DNA of 7,986 nucleotides from the NCBI GenBank assembly GCA_950071955.1, contig CATMOC010000152.1, positions 1-7,986 on the forward strand. The letters run 5' to 3'. Positions 1-6,249 of the stretch are shown piece by piece. This DNA is from an uncultured Mesorhizobium sp. (GTDB lineage: Bacteria; Pseudomonadota; Alphaproteobacteria; Rhizobiales; Rhizobiaceae). Position numbers and translations under genes: made by a program. The notes below the pieces were generated by a model that saw only the letters and a list, made by a program, of their open reading frames with translations, ran no database searches and was not told where the DNA came from. Every line of letters begins with the position of its first letter. The first letter of the stretch is position 1.

Positions 1-1
1 G

Positions 2-406
2 CCCGCTCTCGCGGGCGTCCTCGAGGAGCTCCGCATCGACCTCGGCGTGCTGGAGCCCGCGACCGTCGACAAGGGCGGCAAGACGGACTTCGCCGGCAGG
101 ATCGTGGTTGGGCCGCCATCGGCGTTTTCCGACCGCTGGGCGCGGCGCTTCGCAGATCCGGTGTCGGCGTTCGCCTCCGGCTGGATGCGCATCCGCCAAC
201 GAGCGAAGCAGCGCGGGGTTGAACTGCCGCTGATCCTCTCCGACCACGCCGACTGGGACGAACTGGTCGCCACCATCTCCGAGACCGGGGCAGGGGAGGT
301 CTGGGTCACGCACGGCCGCGAGGAGGCGATCGTGCGCTGGTGCCAGATCAACGGCATCGCCGCCCGCCCGCTACACCTCGTCGGCTACGAGGACGAGGGG
401 GATTGA
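2..406 (+). CDS. Ligase-associated DNA exonuclease, C-terminal part (5' end outside window)
   Basis: The reading frame is open from base 2 to a TGA at 404-406, giving the last 134 residues of a protein whose start lies upstream of the window. Full-length family members are roughly 330-340 residues, so about 60% is missing. Two signatures of the beta-CASP branch of the metallo-beta-lactamase fold are visible: SDHADW, whose His fits the family's motif B metal ligand, and VWVTHGREE near the C-terminus, whose His fits motif C. The family member linked to bacterial ATP-dependent DNA ligases is a metal-dependent DNA exonuclease of the Lhr-Lig-Exo-MPE repair cluster, presumably cytoplasmic. The intact ligase gene 400 bp downstream supports this assignment over an RNase J- or CPSF-like RNA nuclease. 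The stop overlaps the next start by one base (TGATG), which suggests translational coupling. A GTG at 47 is an internal valine and not a start. Confidence 0.85.
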   Translation, partial: PALAGVLEELRIDLGVLEPATVDKGGKTDFAGRIVVGPPSAFSDRWARRFADPVSAFASGWMRIRQRAKQRGVELPLILSDHADWDELVATISETGAGEVWVTHGREEAIVRWCQINGIAARPLHLVGYEDEGD

Positions 407-801
407 TGTCCGGGGCCTTTTCGCGGCTGAAAAGATGGGCGCGTGAGATCGAGCGGGACGTGGTCGCGCTGTGGCTTGCCGCGCGCGATAGCCGCACGCC
501 TTTCGGTGCCAAAGTAGTCGCGGCTATCGTCGCGGCCTACGCGCTGAGTCCCATCGACCTCATTCCGGACTTCATACCCATCCTCGGGTATCTCGACGAC
601 CTTGTCCTGATTCCCCTGGGCATCATCCTGGCGGTCAGGCTCATTCCGAATGAGCTTGTGGCGGAGTTCCGGCGCGAAGCCTCGCAGCGATTGGAGCGCC
701 CGCGCAGCGCAGCCGGCGCGGCTATCGTAATTGTTCTATGGATCGCCATAGCCGCTATCCTGGCATGGCTGCTTTGGCCCGACCGGGCGATCGGGAGCTG
801 A
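406..801 (+). CDS. DUF1232 (YkvA-like) small membrane protein
   Basis: This encodes 131 residues. The ATG overlaps the upstream stop by one base, and a GAGGGGG ribosome-binding site at 395-401 fixes this start over an in-frame ATG at 340. The DUF1232 signature SPIDLIPDFIPILGYLDDL spans residues about 48-66 within a hydrophobic region (about 35-80). After a short charged segment there is a second, C-terminal membrane helix at about 102-124, ending in a short tail. The N-terminal 30 residues are basic/amphipathic and probably cytoplasmic. DUF1232 proteins are widespread and I know of no established biochemical role. Its position between the exonuclease and ligase cistrons, with a 1-bp overlap before and a 2-bp gap after, shows co-expression with DNA-repair enzymes. 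Whether it takes part in repair, for example by membrane tethering, is inference. Confidence 0.85.
   Translation: MSGAFSRLKRWAREIERDVVALWLAARDSRTPFGAKVVAAIVAAYALSPIDLIPDFIPILGYLDDLVLIPLGIILAVRLIPNELVAEFRREASQRLERPRSAAGAAIVIVLWIAIAAILAWLLWPDRAIGS
793..797 (+). promoter_or_regulatory. Ribosome-binding site that sets the ligase start
   Basis: GGGAG lies 6 bases before a GTG at 804 and overlaps the end of the DUF1232 gene. It supports initiation at GTG 804. In-frame ATGs at 738 and 765 would add 22 or 13 residues encoded inside the upstream gene; those residues look unlike the ligase family, whose N-terminus normally begins at about the RFAELLDRL segment. Confidence 0.6.
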
Positions 802-803
802 CG

Positions 804-2405
804 GTGCGCCGCTTCGCCGAGCTCCTCGACCGCCTCGTGCTGACGCCTTCGCGCAATGCGAAGCTGAGGCTGCTCGCGGACTATTTCCGCTCCACGCCCG
901 ATCCTGACCGCGGCATCGCGCTCGCGGCGATCACGGGAGACCTGGATATTCCGGGGGTGAAACCGGCCATGCTTCGCGCGCTCGTCATGGAGCGGATGGA
1001 CCCGGTGCTGTTTGCCTATTCCTACGACTATGTCGGCGATCTCGCCGAGACGGTGTCGCTGGTGTGGCCCGCCGCGCCCGACCCGGAGCGCCGCAACTCG
1101 GAACTCTCGCTGTCCGACGCGGTCGTGGCACTCGTCAACGCGGGACGCGTACAGGGGCCCTCGGTGTTCGCCGGCCTGCTCGACCGGCTGGAGGCGTCTT
1201 CCCGCTTCGCGCTCATCAAGCTGGTGACAGGCGGCATGCGAATCGGCGTGTCCGCGCGCATGGCCAAGCAGGCGCTTGCCGATGTCGGCCAGGTCGACGT
1301 TTCCGAGATCGAGGAACTCTGGCACGGGCTCGACGCGCCCTACGAAGAGCTCTTCGCATGGCTGGAAGGGCGCGCTGAAAAACCGGTGGCGGCCGCCTAC
1401 GCGCTGTTCCGGCCGGTCATGCTGTCCAACGCGGTCGCCGAGGGTGATCTCGAAAAGCTCGATCCGGCAGATTATGCGGCGGAGTGGAAGTGGGACGGCA
1501 TCCGGGTGCAGACAGTTGCCGAGGGCGGCACCGTGCGGCTCTATTCGCGCACCGGCGACGATATCTCGGGCGCCTTCCCCGATCTGACGGAGGCCATCGA
1601 TTTTGAGGCCGCGATCGACGGGGAACTGCTCGTCGGCGTCGCGGGTGAGCACACCGGCACCTTCTCCGACCTGCAGCAGCGGCTGAACAGGAAGACCGTC
1701 TCGGCGAAGATGCGGGAAAAATATCCGGTCTTCGTCCGGTGCTACGACCTGCTTCAGGCCGGAGGCGAGGACCTGCGCGCCCTGCCGTTCCGCGAGCGCC
1801 GGCAGCGGCTGGAAGCCTTCGTCGCGGGCCTGCCGCGCGACAGGTTCGACCTGTCGCCCTTCGTGGCGTTCGAAGGCTGGAACGAGCTGGAGGAGAAGCG
1901 CTGCAATCCACCGCATCCGATCATTGAGGGGGTGATGCTGAAGCGCTGGGATTCCGCCTATGTGCCCGGCAGGCCCAAAGGGCCGTGGTTCAAGTGGAAG
2001 CGCGATCCGCACACGGTCGATGCCGTGCTGATGTATGCCCAGCGCGGCCACGGCAAGCGGTCGAGCTTCTATTCGGACTACACGTTCGGCGTCTGGACCG
2101 GTCCGGAAGAGAAACCGGAACTGGTGCCTGTCGGGAAGGCCTATTTCGGCTTCACGGACGAGGAACTGCGGCGGATCGACAAGTACGTCCGCGACAACAC
2201 GGTGGAGCGCTTCGGTCCGGTCCGCTCCGTCAGGGCGGACACCACGCACGGGCTCGTGCTGGAGATCGCATTCGAGGGGCTGAACCGGTCGCAGCGGCAT
2301 AAATCGGGGGTCGCGATGCGGTTCCCGCGCGTCTCGCGGCTGCGTTGGGACAAACCGGCCGCGGAAGCAGACCGGCTCGAAACCTTGCAGGCACTTCTCG
2401 ACTGA
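804..2405 (+). CDS. ATP-dependent DNA ligase, cisplatin damage response family (Lhr-Lig-Exo cluster)
   Basis: This encodes 533 residues from GTG 804. The enzyme seals nicks in duplex DNA through a ligase-adenylate intermediate using ATP, in addition to the housekeeping NAD-dependent LigA. Domains in order are an N-terminal alpha-helical DNA-binding domain (about 1-200), the nucleotidyltransferase domain (about 200-400) and a C-terminal OB fold. Nucleotidyltransferase motifs are all present: motif I KWDG with the adenylated Lys at about 229, motif III DGELL with Glu at about 274, motif IV EGVMLK with Glu at about 375, and motif V WFKWKR with Lys at about 397 and 399. The N-terminal LDRLVLTPSRNAKL and DPVLFAYSYDYVGDLAET segments are typical of this ligase family. 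There is no fused polymerase or phosphoesterase domain, which argues against LigD. It is the third gene of the exonuclease-DUF1232-ligase unit. Its stop is only 9 bp from the stop of the convergent downstream gene, and no helicase or MPE gene follows. Confidence 0.95.
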   Translation: MRRFAELLDRLVLTPSRNAKLRLLADYFRSTPDPDRGIALAAITGDLDIPGVKPAMLRALVMERMDPVLFAYSYDYVGDLAETVSLVWPAAPDPERRNSELSLSDAVVALVNAGRVQGPSVFAGLLDRLEASSRFALIKLVTGGMRIGVSARMAKQALADVGQVDVSEIEELWHGLDAPYEELFAWLEGRAEKPVAAAYALFRPVMLSNAVAEGDLEKLDPADYAAEWKWDGIRVQTVAEGGTVRLYSRTGDDISGAFPDLTEAIDFEAAIDGELLVGVAGEHTGTFSDLQQRLNRKTVSAKMREKYPVFVRCYDLLQAGGEDLRALPFRERRQRLEAFVAGLPRDRFDLSPFVAFEGWNELEEKRCNPPHPIIEGVMLKRWDSAYVPGRPKGPWFKWKRDPHTVDAVLMYAQRGHGKRSSFYSDYTFGVWTGPEEKPELVPVGKAYFGFTDEELRRIDKYVRDNTVERFGPVRSVRADTTHGLVLEIAFEGLNRSQRHKSGVAMRFPRVSRLRWDKPAAEADRLETLQALLD

Positions 2406-2414
2406 CCGGCAGGC

Positions 2415-3743
2415 CTACTCCTGGACCGACACGCGGATGTCCCGGATGTCGACGGCGCGGCCCTGGTTCTCGACGTCGGAGACGATCGAGATCGTGCCTC
2501 CGCCGGCGGGAGTGCCTGCCGGAACGTCGAGGTCGAACAGAAAATCGGTCTGTTCCGCGGTCACGTCGTAGCGGTTGCGGCCGCAATCGCCCAGAACGCC
2601 GAAGTCGCAGGTGACCGAGATCTGAGTCGGCTGGCCTTCCTCTGCGGCCGCGACGACGTTGAACACGGTCCGCCGCCCGGCGATCCCGTCGAGGATGCCC
2701 TGACCGACGTCGAAGACCACCGGCTCCTCCGCCGAGGCGGTTCGTATCCGAAGCAGCGGTCCGCCATCGGAATCGATCACCGCGGCCTCGGCGCCGGGCG
2801 GGGTCGTGACGCGAGTTGGATCCGATGGATCGAAGATCGTGACCCAGTCGGCCGTATCGTCTGCCACGCCCGTGATCGGCGGCGAAGGGGCGGCGCCCTC
2901 CGGGGCGAACTCTTCTGCCTCGAGGGCGAGCGGCGGATTGGGAACGCTGGTGTCGCGGTCTTCGGCGGACAGGAAGAGGCCCTGATCCACCGTCCACCAC
3001 ACACCCATTGCTGCTGCCGCCAGCAGCGTCAGCGACAGGAAGGCCATCGCATAGGCGCGGCCGCGCCGGCGCTTCGGCACGGCCCGGTATTCGCCCTGCA
3101 ATCCGGACGAATACGGTTCCGCGGAGGCGGAGAGCATTTCCGCCGTTTCGTCACTTTCGAAAATAGGCTCGCTTCGCTGAGCACGCGTTCTTCCCGGCGT
3201 TGGACTGCGTCGGGGACCCTGCGAATGCAGTTCCCTGTCGTCGCCGGTGATGCGGGGCTCGATGTCGAGCATCACGTCCGCGTCGGGCCGATCTTGTGCC
3301 GCGTCTTCGGGCGGGTCTTGCCGCACGGACCGATAGGTCCGGTCATCCGAAACCTCGACGGAAGGAACATCTTCCGCTTCCTGTTCGGCGGCCGGCGCTT
3401 CGGAGGAGTCTTTCCCGTCAGCCGAAGCGTCGTCCGGTTCCGTCGGTCCCGCTGCTTCCTCCGGTTCGGCTCCGTCTTCCTCCGGCTCCAGATCCTCGGG
3501 CGCTGCCGGTTGGGCGTCCTGCGAGGGAAGGGTCGCCAGGACGAATTCGGATTCGACCGTGCTGATGCTCGCCTTCAGCATCTGGCGCCGCTGCCGTATC
3601 GTCTCGTCCTCGAGTTGCGGGTTGTTGGCGATGCTTCGCTCCAGCGCCGAATGCACGGAGCGATAGACCTTCTCGCGGAAGGCGCGATCAGCCGCGTCGC
3701 CCTTTTCGAGCGCGCTCCTGATCGTCTTTTCGATCGGGTTCAA
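2415..3743 (-). CDS. Hypothetical bitopic membrane protein with acidic linker and beta-rich C-terminal domain
   Basis: Not recognised as a characterised protein. I place the start at a TTG (3743-3741) giving 442 residues, because a GAGGA box precedes it by 7 bases and the N-terminus MNPIEKTIRSALEKGD then resembles a segment I associate with rhizobial proteins; the frame stays open 50 codons further upstream. Residues 1-70 look helical and charged (FREKVYRSV, RQRRQMLKAS). Residues about 75-220 are a low-complexity linker rich in Glu, Asp, Pro and Ala. KRRRGR (224-229) precedes one membrane helix at about 230-250, so by the positive-inside rule the N-terminus is cytoplasmic and residues 251-442 are periplasmic. 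The C-terminal 130 residues alternate in a beta-sandwich-like pattern, and Cys379 and Cys387 could form a disulfide there. I recall related proteins sometimes labelled BioY, which a single-helix protein does not fit. Function is unknown. Confidence 0.75.
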   Translation of the reverse strand: MNPIEKTIRSALEKGDAADRAFREKVYRSVHSALERSIANNPQLEDETIRQRRQMLKASISTVESEFVLATLPSQDAQPAAPEDLEPEEDGAEPEEAAGPTEPDDASADGKDSSEAPAAEQEAEDVPSVEVSDDRTYRSVRQDPPEDAAQDRPDADVMLDIEPRITGDDRELHSQGPRRSPTPGRTRAQRSEPIFESDETAEMLSASAEPYSSGLQGEYRAVPKRRRGRAYAMAFLSLTLLAAAAMGVWWTVDQGLFLSAEDRDTSVPNPPLALEAEEFAPEGAAPSPPITGVADDTADWVTIFDPSDPTRVTTPPGAEAAVIDSDGGPLLRIRTASAEEPVVFDVGQGILDGIAGRRTVFNVVAAAEEGQPTQISVTCDFGVLGDCGRNRYDVTAEQTDFLFDLDVPAGTPAGGGTISIVSDVENQGRAVDIRDIRVSVQE

Positions 3744-3750
3744 TTCAGGT

Positions 3751-3755
3751 TCCTC
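3751..3755 (-). promoter_or_regulatory. Ribosome-binding site supporting a TTG start
   Basis: On the minus strand GAGGA lies 7 bases upstream of TTG 3743-3741. This is the best Shine-Dalgarno match near the beginning of the 442-residue membrane protein gene and favours this start over the distal one at 3893, which would encode 50 extra residues of uncharacteristic composition running to within 54 bp of the divergent monooxygenase start. Confidence 0.5.
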
Positions 3756-3876
3756 GCATCCCCGCCCGACATCGTTAGCCGGACGGGTCGGCGCAATCAA
3801 CAGCGGTGCCGGGCTCTCGCCGAAACGCGCGGGTCGCCGGCCGGTTGCGTGGAGTGAAAGCATCGGCTCGATGCGG

Positions 3877-3904
3877 TTGCCGCCAGGCCGCATTCTGCTA
3901 GAAG
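3877..3904 (+). promoter_or_regulatory. Possible promoter of the nitronate monooxygenase gene
   Basis: TTGCCG (3877-3882) and TAGAAG (3899-3904) are separated by 16 bases; each matches the sigma-70 consensus at four of six positions. Transcription would begin near 3911, inside the inverted repeat at 3906-3923. In GC-rich DNA such matches can arise by chance, so this is tentative. Confidence 0.25.
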
Positions 3905-3905
3905 C

Positions 3906-3923
3906 GACGTTTACGGAAACGTC
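3906..3923 (+). promoter_or_regulatory. Perfect inverted repeat, probable operator upstream of nitronate monooxygenase
   Basis: GACGTTT-ACGG-AAACGTC is a perfect 7-bp inverted repeat with a 4-base centre, ending 23 bases before the ATG at 3947. It is AT-richer than its surroundings and lies in the divergent spacer, just downstream of a possible -10 element, where a bound repressor would block initiation. Symmetric ACGT-containing sites of this kind are typical of dimeric regulators. It reminds me of the operators of MerR-family LiuR-type regulators of acyl-CoA/branched-chain amino acid catabolism, but I cannot confirm that match. As RNA it could also form a small hairpin in the leader; there is no T-tract, so it is not a terminator. 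Confidence 0.45.
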
Positions 3924-3946
3924 AACACTTGCCGGGAATCGTCCGC

Positions 3947-4900
3947 ATGGCCTTGCCTGAAATCCTGAAGAAGAACCTGCGCATCCCCGTCGTCGGCTCG
4001 CCGCTCTTCATCATCTCGCATCCGCCGCTGGTGCTCGCGCAGTGCAAGGCGGGCATCGTCGGATCGTTCCCCGCGCTCAACGCGCGGCCCGAAGCCCAGC
4101 TCGACGAATGGCTGGCCCAGATCACCGAGGAACTCGCCGCGCATGACCAGTCCAGTCCGGCGCGGCCGGCGGCACCCTTCGCGGTCAACCAGATCGTCCA
4201 CAAGTCCAACACCCGCCTGCAGCACGATCTCCAGATGTGCGTGAAGTACAAGGTACCGGTCGTCATCACGTCGCTGGGAGCGGTCGAGGAGGTGAACCAG
4301 GCGGTTCACTCCTACGGCGGCATCGTGCTCCACGATATCATCCACGACCGCCATGCGCGCAAGGCGATCGAGAAGGGCGCCGACGGGCTGATCGCGGTGG
4401 CGGCCGGTGCGGGCGGCCATGCCGGCACGCTGTCGCCCTTCGCGCTCGTCCAGGAGATCCGGCAGTGGTTCGACGGCCCGCTGCTGCTGTCGGGCGCCAT
4501 CGCCAATGGTGGCGCGGTGCTGGCCGCGCAGGCCATGGGCGCCGACATGGCCTATATCGGTTCACCCTTCATCGCGACGCTGGAAGCGCGCGCAGACGAC
4601 TCCTACAAGCAGATGATCGTCGACTCGAAGGCGGCCGACATCGTCTATTCGAACCTCTTCACTGGCGTGCACGGCAACTACCTCAAGGGGTCGATCCGGG
4701 CCCAGGGGCTCGACCCCGACGATCTGCCGGTCTCCGATCCTTCGAAGATGAACTTCGGCAGCGACAAGACCAAGGCCTGGAAGCACATCTGGGGCTGCGG
4801 GCAAGGCATCGGGGCGGTCAGCGCGGTCACGACGGCGGCGGAACTGGTCGACCGGCTGGCCCGCGAGTACGAAGCGGCCAGGCGGAAGCTGGCGGCCTGA
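3947..4900 (+). CDS. Nitronate monooxygenase (2-nitropropane dioxygenase family)
   Basis: This encodes 317 residues from ATG 3947, with GGGA about 9 bases upstream; a TTG six codons earlier (3929) is a weaker alternative. The family is an FMN-dependent TIM-barrel flavoenzyme that oxidises alkyl nitronates such as propionate-3-nitronate with O2, a cytoplasmic detoxification step. Visible features are the N-terminal VVGSPLFIIS segment, FAVNQIVHKSN (about 78-88) near the flavin, AGAGGHAGT with the likely catalytic His at 158, SGAIANGG (182-189), and the FMN phosphate-binding MGADMAYIGSPF (197-208). Length and motif spacing fit the class I-like bacterial enzymes, and the His argues for that group; the physiological substrate cannot be read from sequence. 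An enoyl-ACP reductase II (FabK-like) relative is the main alternative. The gene is transcribed away from the bitopic membrane protein gene and ends 22 bp from the convergent cyclase gene. An operator-like palindrome precedes it. Confidence 0.9.
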   Translation: MALPEILKKNLRIPVVGSPLFIISHPPLVLAQCKAGIVGSFPALNARPEAQLDEWLAQITEELAAHDQSSPARPAAPFAVNQIVHKSNTRLQHDLQMCVKYKVPVVITSLGAVEEVNQAVHSYGGIVLHDIIHDRHARKAIEKGADGLIAVAAGAGGHAGTLSPFALVQEIRQWFDGPLLLSGAIANGGAVLAAQAMGADMAYIGSPFIATLEARADDSYKQMIVDSKAADIVYSNLFTGVHGNYLKGSIRAQGLDPDDLPVSDPSKMNFGSDKTKAWKHIWGCGQGIGAVSAVTTAAELVDRLAREYEAARRKLAA

Positions 4901-4922
4901 ACGCCCGGGGGCGAGCGGTGCG

Positions 4923-6129
4923 CTATTCGGCCACCGGTTGCGCGGCCGCAGCGTCCTTCCGGCCGAGCAGGAACCACGTTTCCATCGGCCCCTTGCCCTT
5001 GACTTCGATCTTGCCGCGCGGCTCGAACAGGAAATCCCCCGATATCCGTTCCCGGAAGGCGGGCGAAACCTGGATGCGCCCTGCGACGCCGGTGGATTCC
5101 ATCCGCGCGGCCACGTTCACCGCATCGCCCCAGACGTCGTAGAAGAATTTCTTCGAGCCCACGACGCCGGCAACGACCGGACCGCAGGCGAGGCCGATGC
5201 GGATCGGAACGCCGTCTTGCAGCCGCGGCGCCGTCTCCAGCATATCGAGCGCCAACGCGGCAAGCGCCTCGGCGTGATCAGGCCTTGCAACGGGTGCGCC
5301 GCTGACCGCCATATAGGCGTCGCCCGATGTCTTGATCTTTTCCACGCCATGGATTTCCGCCAGCCGGTCGAATTCGGAAAAGATGCCGTTGAGCAGCCGC
5401 ACGAGCCGGTCGGGCGACATCGATCCGGCGCGTGCGGTGAAGCCCGCCATGTCCGCGAAAAGCACCGAGACCTCGTCGTGTCGCCGGGCTATCACGTCAC
5501 CCGGGCCGTCCTTCAATTGCTCCGCTATGCTTGTCGGCAGTATGTTGCGCAGCAAGCTTTCGGACCGTTCGAACTCGCGCTCGGCTGCCACCTCTGCGCG
5601 CGCGGCCTGCCGGGCCACGTATAGGACGACCGCGAAGACGAGCATCATGTTCAGCGCAAAGTTGAGTGAAAAATTGATCTTCAGCGCCAGCGGGGGAATG
5701 TCGCCGGTGTCGTGCGGCAGGGAAGTTCAGTACGATGACCAGCACGACCCCGGCCGCGGACAGCGCTGCGGCGAGTCTGTAGCGCTCGACGCCCAGAAGC
5801 AGCAGGCTGAGCGGTGCGCTTGTCAGAAAAAGCAGGAATATGCCGTCGCCGGTCCCAATGGTCAGGATGAGGCGCGTCGCGTGCACGAACCCGAGGCAAA
5901 CCAGCGCCAGCGGGGCGGCGACCGGAGAGAAGCGGTGCAAGAGCGGCGTCGACGCGACGCAAAAGGCAGTCACGATGGTGAACGGGTCCGGGTCCGTCGG
6001 GCGTTTGATGGCAAAGAGCGCCATGCCGGCAGCGGCGAGCCAGGCGGTGATGTTCACGGCGCGCAGCCGGCGCGCCACCTTTTCGGGATAGCGCTCTGTG
6101 CCAAAGGCGATGACCGCGTTAAGACCCAT
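4923..6129 (-). pseudogene. Membrane-anchored class III adenylate cyclase, split by a one-base frameshift
   Basis: Two overlapping minus-strand frames together encode one protein. The N-terminal frame (ATG 6129-6127, or a TTG at 6189) gives 136 residues with about five membrane helices, up to VVLVIVLNF. The next codons make sense only if one C of the CCC at 5722-5720 is skipped; they then read LPHDTGDIPPLALKINF, a further membrane helix, and the cyclase domain. Removing one base gives an uninterrupted 401-residue protein. Numbered on that product, the linker SLLRNILPTSIAEQLKDG (about 191-208) resembles a cyclase transducer element. Catalytic residues are complete: metal ligands Asp226 (LFAD) and Asp270 (SGDAYM), adenine-selecting Lys266 and Asp331 (YDVWGD), and transition-state Asn338 and Arg342. 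The Lys/Asp pair indicates ATP rather than GTP as substrate. Unless the shift is a sequencing error or is bypassed, the long frame ends at 5497 without any cyclase domain. No strong ribosome-binding site was seen before 6129. Confidence 0.85.
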
Positions 6130-6249
6130 GGTGGTCACACATCGCTCGAACGACGCCCACAGGTTCCGCGCAATGCGGGTTGGCGTCAAGCCGGCGGCCG
6201 GGCCGGGCGCGGGTGCTCGCGCGGGAAAAGAACAGGACAGTGCGGGAAC
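6130..6249. other. Divergent intergenic region between cyclase and transporter
   Basis: This 120-bp spacer must hold the promoters of both divergent genes. On the minus strand CTTGAC occurs at 6190-6185, the alphaproteobacterial -35 core, but no convincing -10 follows at the usual spacing. On the + strand I find no good -35/-10 pair. Positions 6190-6223 are very GC-rich (GGC/GGG runs). No repeats or RNA gene were recognised. Confidence 0.3.

Noticed and set aside
537..2300. A 587-codon open frame on the minus strand opposite the ligase and DUF1232 genes
   Set aside because: It is a by-product of GC-rich codon usage: its translation is rich in Arg, His and Pro with no domain pattern, and the + strand carries a ligase with all its catalytic motifs.
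3225..3857. A 210-codon + strand frame opposite the bitopic membrane protein gene
   Set aside because: Its composition is Arg/Phe/Leu-rich without motifs. The minus-strand frame has a ribosome-binding site, a plausible membrane helix and an ordered domain layout.
4901..4922. CGCC/GGCG hairpin between the convergent monooxygenase and cyclase genes as a bidirectional terminator
   Set aside because: The stem is only about 4 bp and there is no T-tract on either strand.
5718..5729. Programmed ribosomal frameshifting in the cyclase gene
   Set aside because: The site TTCCCTG is not a known slippery heptamer, no stop codon sits at the shift point in the first frame, and I saw no obvious stimulatory element. 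A mutation or sequence error is simpler.
5332..6249. In-frame upstream extension of the transporter frame, up to 306 more codons
   Set aside because: It runs antisense to the cyclase gene and its translation is low-hydrophobicity, charged sequence unlike EamA transporters; the family-like protein starts at 6250.
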